Source: Nocardioides pini (GTDB lineage Bacteria; Actinomycetota; Actinomycetes; Propionibacteriales; Nocardioidaceae). Taken from it: DNA of 64,000 bases. The first letter of the stretch is position 1, and the number at the start of each line of letters is the position of its first letter. Below the pieces are notes generated by a model. That model was given only the letters and a program-made list of their open reading frames with translations. It was not told the DNA's origin and ran no database searches. Location of the stretch: the NCBI RefSeq assembly GCF_026712185.1, contig NZ_JAPPUX010000001.1:1178001-1242000 (forward strand), in the 5' to 3' direction. Below are positions 1 through 8,420 of this stretch, piece after piece. Both the position numbers and the translations under genes were made by a program.

Positions 1-763
1 CGTCGGCCATCGGCAGGGCGCGCAGGCGCACCTGCTGCTCCTGGGCGAAGCCGGGGACGGTGAGCCGGGTCCACCCGCGGGCGACGGTGCTCGTGATGTC
101 GCCGAGCCGGTCCTCCGGCACGCCGACCGACAGGTCGGTGGCGGCACGGAGCCAGCCCTGGAGCGGCGTCAGCGTGGCCTCCGGCACGGCCTGGGTGGTC
201 CGGGCGAGGGAGGAGGAGACGTAGGCGACGCGGCCGTCCGCGACGCCGACCGTGACCAGGCCGCCGAGGGCGGGGGCGAGACCGCCGAAGTCCTGGCGGA
301 GCAGCACGGCACGGGCGTCCGATCCCGCGAGCCGCTGCGAGCCGACGAGCACCAGGTCGTCGACCGCGGTGGTCGACATGCCGAAGGCGGCGGCGTGCTC
401 GCGCAGCCAGGCGCGCGCCCCCTCCACCGGCGTGCCGGGAGCGGCGCCGAGGCTGCCGTCGGCGGGCAGGATCGAGGCGGGGGTGCCGAAGGCGTTCCAG
501 CGGGCCGTCACGTCGCCGATCGCGGAGACGGCCGCGCGCTGGGGCGAGGTCGGGAGGGCCGAGCCGCGGGTGTCGATGTCGCGGGGACCGGCGACGGGGT
601 CACCGAGGGTGCGGACGTCGGGCGGCGTCGGGCCCGGCGTGATCCTGCCGGTCCCGGCCGTGGCCGGGGAGGCGATCGTGGGGACGGTGCCCAGCGTGGA
701 GATCGCGAGGAGCGTCGCGGCGGCGAGGGAGGCGCGGCCGACGCGGGGGCGGGGGATGGTCAT
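1..763 (-). CDS. Secreted protein with FTP-type propeptide, probable M36 (fungalysin-like) metallopeptidase, C-terminus outside window
   Basis: The frame starts with ATG at 763 and runs off the window at base 1, leaving about 254 codons and no stop. The N-terminus is a signal peptide: basic MTIPRPRVGR, a hydrophobic stretch and an Ala-rich cleavage region near residue 37. Residues about 65-190 have the pattern of a fungalysin/thermolysin propeptide, with WNAFGTPASIL, ARAWLREHAAAFGMS, VLLRQDFGGLAPALGG and GRVAYVSSSL. In known proteins this domain keeps a secreted metalloprotease inactive. The catalytic HExxH region would lie outside the window, so the peptidase assignment rests on the propeptide alone. 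It is transcribed divergently from glgP. Confidence 0.6.
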   Translation of the reverse strand, partial: MTIPRPRVGRASLAAATLLAISTLGTVPTIASPATAGTGRITPGPTPPDVRTLGDPVAGPRDIDTRGSALPTSPQRAAVSAIGDVTARWNAFGTPASILPADGSLGAAPGTPVEGARAWLREHAAAFGMSTTAVDDLVLVGSQRLAGSDARAVLLRQDFGGLAPALGGLVTVGVADGRVAYVSSSLARTTQAVPEATLTPLQGWLRAATDLSVGVPEDRLGDITSTVARGWTRLTVPGFAQEQQVRLRALPMAD

Positions 764-831
764 GCCGCCACAACGCCGGGGTGGACCCGCGGGTTATGCC
801 CGGATGTGACGCGTGTCGGGTGGGGCCGCTC

Positions 832-860
832 TTGGATCGTTCCAAGAAATGGCCTAGCGT
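832..860 (+). promoter_or_regulatory. glgP promoter (leaderless) with inverted repeat over the -35
   Basis: A -35 element TTGGAT (832-837) is separated by 17 bp from a -10 element TAGCGT (855-860). Eight bases later comes the GTG at 869, so the transcript should begin at or next to the start codon. The -35 lies inside a short inverted repeat, CTTGGA-TCGT-TCCAAG (831-846), which could bind a regulator. Confidence 0.5.
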
Positions 861-868
861 GCTGGTCC

Positions 869-3451
869 GTGCGAGCGTTCCGACGATTCACCGTCCGTCC
901 CGTCCTGCCCGAGCCCCTGGGGGCGCTGGCCGCCCTGGCCGGCAACCTCCGCTGGTCGTGGCACCCGCCCACGCAGGACGTGTTCTCCTCGATCGACCCC
1001 GAGCTGTGGCGCCAGGTCAAGGGCGACCCGGTGCGCTTCCTCGGCGCCGTGGGGCGCGAGCGGCTCGACGAGCTGGTCGAGGACGGCGACTTCCGCGCGC
1101 GCCTCGGCGCTGCGCACGCCGACCTCCAGCGCTACCTCACCGAGGACCGGTGGTACGCCCGCAAGGCCGGTGACGACGCCCCGCGCGCCATCGCGTACTT
1201 CTCCTCCGAGTTCGGCATCACCTCGGTGCTTCCGCAGTACTCCGGCGGTCTCGGCATCCTCGCCGGCGACCACCTCAAGGCGTCCTCCGACCTCGGCATC
1301 CCGCTGGTGGGCGTGGGCCTGTTCTACCGTCACGGCTACTTCAAGCAGGCGCTCGACCGCGACGGCTGGCAGCAGGAGAGCTACCCGGTCCTCGACCCCG
1401 ACGAGCTGCCGCTGTCGGTGCTCCGCGAGGCCGACGGCAGCCGGGCGACCGTCTCCCTCGCCCTCCCCGACGGTCCCGACCTGGTGGCGCGCATCCTCGT
1501 CGCCCAGGTCGGCCGGGTGCCGCTGCTGCTCCTCGACACCGACATCGAGGAGAACAGCGCCCACTACCGCGACGTGACCGACCGGCTCTACGGCGGCAAC
1601 TCCGAGCACCGGCTGCGCCAGGAGCTGCTCCTCGGCGTCGGCGGCATCCGCGCCCTGCGCGTCTGGTCGCGCATCACCGGCGCCCCGGCCCCCGAGGTCT
1701 TCCACGCCAACGAGGGCCACGCCGGCTTCCTCGGCATCGAGCGCATCCGCGAGCTCACCGTCGACGAGGCCGGGCCCCACCTGGACTTCGACACCGCGCT
1801 CGAGGTCTCCCGCGCCGGCACGGTCTTCACCACGCACACGCCGGTGCCCGCCGGCATCGACCGCTTCCCGCGCGAGCTCGTCTCGCAGTACTTCGGCGGC
1901 AGCTCGCCCACGCCGGGCGTCCCGGTCGACCGCATCCTCGCCCTCGGTGCCGAGGACTACGACGGCGGCGACGCCGGCGTCTTCAACATGGCCGTGATGG
2001 GCTTCCGCCTCGCGCAGCGCGCGAATGGCGTCTCCGAGTTGCACGGCCACGTGTCGCGCGGCATGTTCAACGGCCTGTGGCCGGCGTTCGACGAGGCCGA
2101 GGTGCCGATCACGTCGATCACCAACGGCGTCCACGGCCCGACCTGGATCGCACGCGAGGTCATCGAGCTCGCCGCCAGCCGCGGCGCCGACATCGACGGC
2201 GACGACACCGACGCACTGTGGCCGCTCGTCGACGAGATCCCGGACCGCGAGATCTGGGACCTCAAGCGCACGCTGCGCACCCGGTTCGTCGAGGACGCAC
2301 GCGACCGGATGCGCCGGTCGGCCTCCAAGCGCGGCTACGCCGCCGCGGAGACCACCTGGATCGACAGCGCGCTCGACCCCGACGTGCTGACCATCGGCTT
2401 CGCGCGCCGCGTCCCGACGTACAAGCGGCTCACGCTGATGCTCCGCGACCCCGCCCGCCTCAAGAAGCTGCTCCTCGACCCCGACCGGCCCATCCAGCTG
2501 GTCATCGCGGGCAAGGCGCACCCGGCGGACGAGACCGGCAAGCGGCTCATCCAGGAGATGGTGCGCTTCGCCGACGACCCGGAGGTCCGGCACCGCATCG
2601 CGTTCCTGCCCAACTACGACATCGCGATGGCGCAGCCGCTCTACCCCGGCTGCGACGTGTGGCTCAACAACCCGCTGCGCCCCTACGAGGCCTGCGGCAC
2701 CTCCGGCATGAAGGCCGCGCTCAACGGCGGCCTGAACCTCTCCATCCTCGACGGCTGGTGGGACGAGTGGTACGACGGCAACAACGGGTGGGCGATCCCG
2801 TCGGCCGACGGCATCGACGACCCCGACCGGCGTGACGACCTCGAGGCCGCCGCGCTCTACGACCTCATCGAGAACGAGGTCGCGCCGCGCTTCTACGAGA
2901 CCAACGACGAGGGCGTGCCCCCGCGCTGGCTGGAGATGGTCCGCCACACCCTGAAGTCGCTCGGCCCCAAGGTGCTCGCCACCCGCCAGGTCCGCGACTA
3001 CGTCCGTGAGCTGTACGCCCCGGCGGCCCACACCGCGCGCACGCTCAACTCCGACTACACCGGCGCCCGCACCCTGTCGGGCTGGAAGCACGAGGTCCGC
3101 GCCGCGTGGCCGGGCGTCCGCGTCGAGCACGTCGACTCAGAGGGCGTGGGCGACCAGGCCGTCGTGGGGGCGACGCTCGCCGTCCGCGCCTGGGTGGCGC
3201 TCGGCTCGCTCTCGGCCGATGACGTCGAGGTGCAGGTCGTGCACGGGCGGATCGGCTCCGACGACGTCCTCACCGCGACCTCGGTGACGCCGATGCTGGT
3301 GGGGGAGTCGTACGACGGCAACCGCCACCGCTTCGACGCCGCCGTGCCGCTCGCGGTCTCCGGCCCCTTCGGCTACACGGTCCGCGTCGTCCCGCGCAAC
3401 GAGTCGCTCGCCTCCGTCGCCGAGCTCGGCCTGGTGGCCGAGCCGGCCTGA
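869..3451 (+). CDS. glgP: Alpha-glucan (glycogen/maltodextrin) phosphorylase, long actinobacterial form
   Basis: The enzyme cleaves alpha-1,4-glucan ends with phosphate to release glucose-1-phosphate in the cytosol. At 860 aa it matches the DUF3417-containing family: an N-terminal segment (VRAFRRFTVRPVLPEPLGAL, LAGNLRWSWHPP) precedes the phosphorylase core. The core shows AYFSSEFGI, FHANEGHAGFLGIERIRE and FTTHTPVPAGIDRF. The pyridoxal-phosphate lysine sits at about residue 615 in GTSGMKAALNGG. The GTG at 869 was chosen because it gives the family's usual N-terminus and sits 8 bp behind a clear -10 box. The frame is open further upstream, but that extension is Arg/Gly-rich shadow sequence. Together with glgX, 2.7 kb downstream, it covers glycogen breakdown. 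Confidence 0.93.
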   Translation: MRAFRRFTVRPVLPEPLGALAALAGNLRWSWHPPTQDVFSSIDPELWRQVKGDPVRFLGAVGRERLDELVEDGDFRARLGAAHADLQRYLTEDRWYARKAGDDAPRAIAYFSSEFGITSVLPQYSGGLGILAGDHLKASSDLGIPLVGVGLFYRHGYFKQALDRDGWQQESYPVLDPDELPLSVLREADGSRATVSLALPDGPDLVARILVAQVGRVPLLLLDTDIEENSAHYRDVTDRLYGGNSEHRLRQELLLGVGGIRALRVWSRITGAPAPEVFHANEGHAGFLGIERIRELTVDEAGPHLDFDTALEVSRAGTVFTTHTPVPAGIDRFPRELVSQYFGGSSPTPGVPVDRILALGAEDYDGGDAGVFNMAVMGFRLAQRANGVSELHGHVSRGMFNGLWPAFDEAEVPITSITNGVHGPTWIAREVIELAASRGADIDGDDTDALWPLVDEIPDREIWDLKRTLRTRFVEDARDRMRRSASKRGYAAAETTWIDSALDPDVLTIGFARRVPTYKRLTLMLRDPARLKKLLLDPDRPIQLVIAGKAHPADETGKRLIQEMVRFADDPEVRHRIAFLPNYDIAMAQPLYPGCDVWLNNPLRPYEACGTSGMKAALNGGLNLSILDGWWDEWYDGNNGWAIPSADGIDDPDRRDDLEAAALYDLIENEVAPRFYETNDEGVPPRWLEMVRHTLKSLGPKVLATRQVRDYVRELYAPAAHTARTLNSDYTGARTLSGWKHEVRAAWPGVRVEHVDSEGVGDQAVVGATLAVRAWVALGSLSADDVEVQVVHGRIGSDDVLTATSVTPMLVGESYDGNRHRFDAAVPLAVSGPFGYTVRVVPRNESLASVAELGLVAEPA

Positions 3452-3481
3452 CGGTCCAGCTGGCTCCTTCGGTGGACTCCG

Positions 3482-3631
3482 TCAGTCGGCCGCGCTGGTC
3501 GCCAACGGGTTGCGTCGCCGGCAGCGGCAGAGGTCGCTGCACGGGAGGTAGGAGTGTGCAGCGTGGCCGCACCCCGGGCACGGCAGGTCGTGGCTGAGGC
3601 GGGACCGGCTCGGCTGGACGGTGTCCCACAT
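3482..3631 (-). CDS. 49-aa zinc-ribbon-like small protein
   Basis: A short gene that length-limited gene calling would miss. The ATG at 3631 has a near-perfect ribosome binding site (AAGGAGGTG) five bases upstream. The product begins MWDTVQPSRSRLSHDLPC and carries CPGCGH followed by YLPCSDLCRC: two CxxC-like pairs with histidines between them, as expected for a small zinc ribbon. It then ends in a basic tail (CRRRNPLATSAAD). I know of similar small unnamed proteins in related actinobacteria, but no function. It converges on glgP with about 30 bp between the stops. The ideal SD and Cys/His spacing argue strongly for a real gene. Confidence 0.7.
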   Translation of the reverse strand: MWDTVQPSRSRLSHDLPCPGCGHAAHSYLPCSDLCRCRRRNPLATSAAD

Positions 3632-3791
3632 GGTGCACCTCCTTCCGGCGCGTGGTGGTCCTCACAGCGTGCGCCTCCCCGTGCCCACTTCGCATCCGGG
3701 TTATTACGTACGTCGGCCCTGACCTTGCGCGCGAACGATGACCGGCGCGAAAGGCGTTGCCGGTCGGAGGCGTCGCGGGGACCATCGATCC

Positions 3792-4124
3792 ATGCCCCCG
3801 ACCCCACCGCCCGGCATCCTCGAGCCCTTCCTCGCAGCCGCGGACGCCGCTGCGTCCACGCGACCGGAGGTGGACGCGGAGATCGCGCGGGAGCTGATGG
3901 CCGAGGCGGCGGGCGTGCTGCACGACAGCCTGGCGCTCGACCACCTCGACGGGCACGACCTCGCGATCGTGGTCGGGGCCCTCGCCGACGACCTCACCGC
4001 CCCCGACCCGGGCGCAGCGGTGCGTGCACGGGCCGCAGCGGTGCCGGACGGCGACCCGGACCTCCACGACCCGGAGGGCGTGCGCGGGGCGTACCTCGTG
4101 TCCGTGCAGGTGCTCGGGCTCTGA
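3792..4124 (+). CDS. Hypothetical protein, small alpha-helical
   Basis: The frame gives 110 aa from the ATG at 3792. That start was preferred over one 18 codons earlier because the earlier segment is Arg/Gly-rich and unlike a protein. The body is Ala/Asp-rich and predicted helical (EPFLAAADAAASTRPEVDAE, IARELMAEAAGVLHDSLALD, GHDLAIVVGALADDL). It has no signal peptide, membrane segment or catalytic motif, and I do not recognise a family. It is followed by a long inverted repeat that probably ends transcription from both sides. Confidence 0.5.
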   Translation: MPPTPPPGILEPFLAAADAAASTRPEVDAEIARELMAEAAGVLHDSLALDHLDGHDLAIVVGALADDLTAPDPGAAVRARAAAVPDGDPDLHDPEGVRGAYLVSVQVLGL

Positions 4125-4135
4125 GGTCCACGGAC

Positions 4136-4219
4136 CGGTCCGACGGACCGAACCAGGGTCGCCGACCGCGTCGCGAGCGTCGGCGCCGGTGTGGTCGGTG
4201 CGTTCGGTCCGTCTGACCG
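4136..4219. terminator. Long inverted repeat, probable bidirectional terminator
   Basis: The left arm at 4136-4153 (core GACGGACCGAAC) and the right arm at 4202-4219 pair over 18 bp with one mismatch, enclosing a 48-nt loop. It lies between convergent stop codons (4124 and 4236). No T-tract follows, which is common for actinobacterial terminators. It could also be a small remnant repeat. Confidence 0.45.
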
Positions 4220-4235
4220 CCCGGGTCGCGGGTGG

Positions 4236-4604
4236 TCAGCCGAAGGTGAGCCACAGCCCGACCGCGGTCGGGACGACGGCGAGCAGCAGCCAGGGGGAGA
4301 CGATGCGCTTGCCGTGGATCGCGCGACCGACGGCGACGGCGAAGGCGCCGAAGATGCCGGCGATGACGTTGAGCCCGATCTTGGACGACGTGGGCGAGTC
4401 GTCGAGCATCACGGCGGCCACGACGAGCCCGACGACGAGGTGCAGGATCGTGGTGACGGCCAGCGTCGACATCACCCAGCGCTGCACGCGGGCGAGGTCG
4501 CGCGCGTCCTTCTCGGGGTCCTGGACGATCCGGCGGGGGGCGTCGAGGTCGAGCAGGTGGCCGCGACCCTTCTCCGTACGTCGAGCGGGAACGCTGCCGG
4601 CCAT
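4236..4604 (-). CDS. Small membrane protein with two to three TM segments, divergent from MarR gene
   Basis: The product is 122 aa. A charged cytosolic N-terminus (about residues 1-40, including PARRTEKGRGHLLDLDAPRR) is followed by hydrophobic stretches at roughly 46-66 (TTILHLVVGLVVAAVM), 72-92 and 100-120 (SPWLLLAVVPTAVGLWLTF). The ATG at 4604 has GAGAGG about 8 bases upstream. It is transcribed away from the MarR gene, and the MarR palindrome lies only 18 bp in front of its start. It is therefore a plausible target of that regulator. I do not recognise the family. Confidence 0.6.
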   Translation of the reverse strand: MAGSVPARRTEKGRGHLLDLDAPRRIVQDPEKDARDLARVQRWVMSTLAVTTILHLVVGLVVAAVMLDDSPTSSKIGLNVIAGIFGAFAVAVGRAIHGKRIVSPWLLLAVVPTAVGLWLTFG

Positions 4605-4621
4605 GCGAGCCTCTCTCACCG

Positions 4622-4644
4622 AATCGTTTGCTGTGACAACGATT
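4622..4644. promoter_or_regulatory. MarR-type operator (7-bp inverted repeat)
   Basis: AATCGTT and AACGATT form a perfect 7-bp inverted repeat with a 9-bp spacer, centred in the 54-bp gap between divergent starts at 4604 and 4659. The -10 for the MarR gene (TAGGCT, 4647-4652) begins two bases after the right arm, so a bound dimer would block it. Its position makes autoregulation by the adjacent MarR protein the simplest reading. Confidence 0.6.
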
Positions 4645-4658
4645 GCTAGGCTAACGGA

Positions 4659-5159
4659 ATGCCCGCGCCCCGCCGAATCGACGACGCCGCCGAGACGCTC
4701 GACGACCCCCTGGCCCTCGAGCGTCAGGTCTGCTTCGCCCTCGCCGTGGCGTCCCGCACGGTCATCTCGGTCTACCGCCCGGTGCTGGAGCCGATGGGGC
4801 TCACCCACCCGCAGTACCTCGTGATGCTGGCGCTGTGGGGCGAGGAGCCGTTGTCCGTGACCGACCTGAGCCGTCGGCTCGAGCTCGACCCTGCCACGCT
4901 CTCGCGGCTGCTCCGGCGGCTGGAGTCCGCCGGCCTGGTGCGGCGCGACCGCAACCCCGCGGACGAGCGCAGCCTTGCGGTGGCCCTGACCGACCGGGGC
5001 CGAGGGCTCCGCACGCAGGCGCTCGAGGTGCCGGGGACGGTCCTGCAGCGGCTGGGGATGGGGCTCGACGAGCTGATGGAGCTGCGCGACCGCCTCACCG
5101 AGGTGATCGGCGCCGCCAAGGCGGCGACGGGGCCGGCCACCGAGGCACAGCCCGCCTGA
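4659..5159 (+). CDS. MarR family transcriptional regulator
   Basis: The 166-aa protein has the MarR fold: a dimerisation helix (CFALAVASRTVISVYRPVLE), a winged helix with SVTDLSRRLELDPATLSRLL as the HTH, and RRLESAGLVRRDRNPADERS as the wing, whose DER is characteristic of the family. LTDRGRGL follows. The start is leaderless: TAGGCT ends six bases before the ATG. The palindrome at 4622-4644 is the likely autoregulatory site and may also control the divergent membrane protein. The ligand cannot be told. Confidence 0.88.
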   Translation: MPAPRRIDDAAETLDDPLALERQVCFALAVASRTVISVYRPVLEPMGLTHPQYLVMLALWGEEPLSVTDLSRRLELDPATLSRLLRRLESAGLVRRDRNPADERSLAVALTDRGRGLRTQALEVPGTVLQRLGMGLDELMELRDRLTEVIGAAKAATGPATEAQPA

Positions 5160-5221
5160 CGGGTGCAGACTGCGCACGTGGGATCAAGCGTGCCGCTCGC
5201 TCGCGGGCGAGGGTGGTGGCC

Positions 5222-6130
5222 ATGACGACAGCGGCCGACACCTTCGCCGCGTTCCTCGACACCCTGGCCGAGACGCTCGACCAGGGCGGCGACGAACGGG
5301 CGCGCCGGCTCCACCTCTCGCGCTTCCACCTCGCCCGCGTCGTGTCGGCGACGGGCGGTGAGCCGCCCGAGCGGATGCGTCGGAGGCTGCTGCTGGAGCG
5401 CGCGGCGTACCGCCTGCTGACCGGTGACGGTCAGGTGGTCGACATCGCGTTCGAGGCCGGCTTCGGGTCGCACGAGGCGTTCACCCGTGCGTTCGCGCGG
5501 GAGTACGGCACCGCGCCGAGCCGCTGGCGTCGGCACCCCACCCGCACCCAGATCGAGGGTCCGAGCGGCGTGCACTTCCACCCGCCCGGCAGCCTGCGGC
5601 TGCCGACCTCACGAAAGGTGTCCCCGATGGACCTGATGACGCGCATGATCGAGCACCACGTCTGGCTGACGGGCGAGATGATCGAGCGGGCCACCCGGCT
5701 CACCGACGAGCAGCTCGACGCCCCGATCGAGGTGCCGATCGGCACCATCGACTGCGACATGACCATCCGCTCCGTGCTCGGCCGGCTCGTCGGGCAGCTG
5801 GCGCAGTGGAACGCCGCCGTCGAGCAGCGGCGCTACGACTGGGACCAGGAGCGTGGCAAGTCGCTCAGCACCCTGCGGCGCGAGCTCTCCGAGGAGGGCC
5901 CCGCCTTCCTCGAGCAGGTGCGTACGACGATCGAGGAGGGCCGTCTCGACGACACCTTCGTCGACGTCACCTGCGAGCCGCCGCGGGTCTTCACCTACGG
6001 CGGCATGGTGGCGCACGTGCTCACCTTCGCGGCCGTACGACGCCTCGTGGTGCTCGGCGCCTTCGAGACCCTCGGCATCACCGACCTCGACGCCGGCGAC
6101 CCGATGGAGTGGATGGGGTCCCCGGCCTGA
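5222..6130 (+). CDS. AraC-type DNA-binding domain fused to a DinB-like domain
   Basis: The 302-aa product joins two modules. Residues about 15-110 are an AraC-type double HTH: HLSRFHLARVVSATGGEPPE, then GQVVDIAFEAGFGSHEAFTR and FAREYGTAPSRWRRHP. Residues 136-300 resemble the DinB/YfiT superfamily (MIEHHVWLTGEMIERATRL, YGGMVAHVLTFAAVRRLV), four-helix proteins that often bind metal or use thiols. The ATG at 5222 follows GAGGGTGG. A second in-frame ATG at 5627 has AAAGGTG 8 bases upstream and would yield the DinB domain alone. The domain order resembles regulators that sense small reactive compounds, but the inducer is unknown. Confidence 0.75.
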   Translation: MTTAADTFAAFLDTLAETLDQGGDERARRLHLSRFHLARVVSATGGEPPERMRRRLLLERAAYRLLTGDGQVVDIAFEAGFGSHEAFTRAFAREYGTAPSRWRRHPTRTQIEGPSGVHFHPPGSLRLPTSRKVSPMDLMTRMIEHHVWLTGEMIERATRLTDEQLDAPIEVPIGTIDCDMTIRSVLGRLVGQLAQWNAAVEQRRYDWDQERGKSLSTLRRELSEEGPAFLEQVRTTIEEGRLDDTFVDVTCEPPRVFTYGGMVAHVLTFAAVRRLVVLGAFETLGITDLDAGDPMEWMGSPA

Positions 6131-6143
6131 CCGCTCGGGGGGC

Positions 6144-8327
6144 TCAGGTCTGGCGCAGCACCAGCACCGAGCGCGCCTGCAGCGTCATCGTCGCGCCCGC
6201 GACCACCGGCGTGCCGACGGCCACGTCGGGGTTGGTCGACAGGACGACCTCGCCGTGGTGGACCCATTGGTTGGCCGGCAGCACCAGCTCCACGTCGTCG
6301 ACGCCGGAGTTGAGCCAGATCATGAACGAGCGGTCGCGCACCTGCTCGCCCCGCGGCCCCGGGGAGCGCAGGGGGGCGCCGTTGAGGAACATCCCGATGG
6401 TGCGGATGCTGTCGTCGTTCCAGTCGTCGACGGTCATCTCGTGGCCGGCCGGGTGCACCCAGACGAGGTCCTTGATGCCGCCCTTGATCGTCGGCCGTCC
6501 CTCGAACCAGTGCCGCTGCCGCAGCGCCGGGTGCTCGCGACGCAGCCGAAGCGCGGTCTTGGTGATCTCGTAGACGTCGAGCCACGCGTCGTCGGGGCGC
6601 CAGTCGATCCACGAGGTCTCGTTGTCCTGGCCGTAGGCGTTGTTGTTGCCGCCCTGCGTGCGTCCGCGCTCGTCGCCCGCCGTGAGCATCGGGACACCGC
6701 TGGAGAAGCACAGCGTCGCCATGAGGTTGGCCGCCTGGCGACGACGCAGCGCGATGACCTCCGGGTCGTCGGTCTCCCCCTCGACACCGCAGTTCCACGA
6801 GCGGTTGTTGTCGGTGCCGTCGCGGTTGTCCTCGCCGTTGGCCTCGTTGTGCTTGTCGTTGTAGGACACCAGGTCGCGGAGCGTGAAGCCGTCGTGGGCG
6901 GTGACGAAGTTGACCGAGGCGTAGGGGGAGCGGCCGTCGTCGGCGTACAGGTCGCTCGACCCGGCGAGGCGGGTCGCGACGGTCCGCACCCCGCTGGAGT
7001 GGCCGCGCCAGAAGTCGCGCACCGTGTCGCGGAACTGGTCGTTCCACTCGACCCATGGCGGCGGGAACTGGCCCACGCGGTAGCCGTCCATCGACGCGTC
7101 CCACGGCTCGGCGACGAGCTTCACGTGCCGCAGGACCGGGTCCTGGCCGATCGCGGTCAGCAGGTGCGAGCCCATGTCGACGACCTGGTTGGTGCGCGTG
7201 ATCGCGCTCATCAGGTCGAACCGGAACCCGTCGACGTGCATCTCCGTCACCCAGTAGCGCAGCGAGTCGAGGATCAACCGGAGGCTCTGCGTGTGGGTGG
7301 AGTCGACGGTGTTGCCGCAGCCGGTGACGTCCCAGTAGCTCACGGGCTCGGGGTCCTGGCCCGGCTCGGGCGCCGGCGGCACCACGCGCTGGTAGTAGCC
7401 GCGGTCGTCGAGGCCGCGGAAGCTCAGCGTCGGTCCGCGCGGCCCGGCCTCGGCGGTGTGGTTGTAGACGACGTCGAGGATCACCTCGAGCCCCGCGGCG
7501 TGGAAGTCCTTGACCATCTGCTTGAACTCGGTGACCTGCTGGCCGCGGTCACCGGCGGAGGAGTACGCGTTGTGCGGGGCGAAGAAGCACATCGAGTTGT
7601 AGCCCCAGTAGTTCACCAGGCCGCGCTCGGCGAGGGCGGGCTCGGAGAAGAACTGGTGCACCGGCAGCAGCTCGACCGCCGTCACGCCGAGGTCCCTGAG
7701 GTAGTCGGTCACGGCGGGCGTCGCGAGGCCGGCGTACGTGCCGCGCAGGTGCTCGGGCACCCGGTCGTGCAGCGCGGTCATCCCCTTGACGTGCATCTCG
7801 TAGATCACCGTGTCGCGCCAGCGCCGCCGCGGGTGCGTGTCGCCGCCCCACTGGAAGTCGTCGTAGACCACGACGCTGCGCGGGACGTACGGCGCCGAGT
7901 CGAGGTCGCTGATCGTCTCGGGGTCGCTCGGGTCGTAGCCGAAGATGGCGTCGTCGACGACGAGCTCGCCGGAGACCGCCTTGCCGTAGGGGTCGAGCAG
8001 CAGCTTGGCCGGGTTGAACCGCAGGCCTGCCTCCGGGTCCCACGGGCCGTCGGCCCGGTAGCCGTAGCGGGTGCCGGGGGAGACGTCGGGGATCGCGCCG
8101 TGCCACACGCCCAGCGCCTGCTCGGTGAGCCGGTGACGGGTCTCGGTGCCGTCCTCGTCGAAGAGGCACACCCACAGCGCGTGCGCCTCGGGGGCGTAGA
8201 CCGCGAAGTTCGTCGACTCGCTGGACCAGGTGGCGCCCAAGGGGTAGTTGCGTCCCGGCCAGACCTGCATGGTCTCGCCGTCGTGCATCCAGACTGTGCT
8301 CGTCTCGGGGGGCGTCACGCGGGCCAT
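6144..8327 (-). CDS. glgX: Glycogen debranching enzyme, GH13 (GlgX/TreX type)
   Basis: The enzyme hydrolyses alpha-1,6 branches of glycogen or limit dextrin in the cytosol. The 727-aa product has an N-terminal CBM48-like domain (PGRNYPLGATW, NFAVYAPEAHALWVCLFDE), then the GH13 barrel: VILDVVYNHTAE (region I), HVDGFRFDL with nucleophile Asp371 (region II), LVAEPWD with acid/base Glu407 (region III) and FVTAHDGFTL (region IV). The ATG at 8327 (MARVTPPETSTVW) fits the family N-terminus. The open frame extending far upstream is antisense to the enoyl-CoA hydratase. It supplies linear chains to GlgP. Confidence 0.93.
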   Translation of the reverse strand: MARVTPPETSTVWMHDGETMQVWPGRNYPLGATWSSESTNFAVYAPEAHALWVCLFDEDGTETRHRLTEQALGVWHGAIPDVSPGTRYGYRADGPWDPEAGLRFNPAKLLLDPYGKAVSGELVVDDAIFGYDPSDPETISDLDSAPYVPRSVVVYDDFQWGGDTHPRRRWRDTVIYEMHVKGMTALHDRVPEHLRGTYAGLATPAVTDYLRDLGVTAVELLPVHQFFSEPALAERGLVNYWGYNSMCFFAPHNAYSSAGDRGQQVTEFKQMVKDFHAAGLEVILDVVYNHTAEAGPRGPTLSFRGLDDRGYYQRVVPPAPEPGQDPEPVSYWDVTGCGNTVDSTHTQSLRLILDSLRYWVTEMHVDGFRFDLMSAITRTNQVVDMGSHLLTAIGQDPVLRHVKLVAEPWDASMDGYRVGQFPPPWVEWNDQFRDTVRDFWRGHSSGVRTVATRLAGSSDLYADDGRSPYASVNFVTAHDGFTLRDLVSYNDKHNEANGEDNRDGTDNNRSWNCGVEGETDDPEVIALRRRQAANLMATLCFSSGVPMLTAGDERGRTQGGNNNAYGQDNETSWIDWRPDDAWLDVYEITKTALRLRREHPALRQRHWFEGRPTIKGGIKDLVWVHPAGHEMTVDDWNDDSIRTIGMFLNGAPLRSPGPRGEQVRDRSFMIWLNSGVDDVELVLPANQWVHHGEVVLSTNPDVAVGTPVVAGATMTLQARSVLVLRQT

Positions 8328-8420
8328 TGTGGTCGCTCGGTCCCGGCACGGCACAATGCGGCACGCGCCCGCCATCCCCGGTGCCGCCTCGACGCCGTCC
8401 CACCGTGACAAGGAGCCACC

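Noticed and set aside
854-3130. A 758-codon open frame antisense to glgP
   Set aside because: It is a GC-rich codon-position shadow: long Val/Asp/Gly/Arg/Leu runs, no family pattern, and the opposite strand has an unmistakable enzyme.
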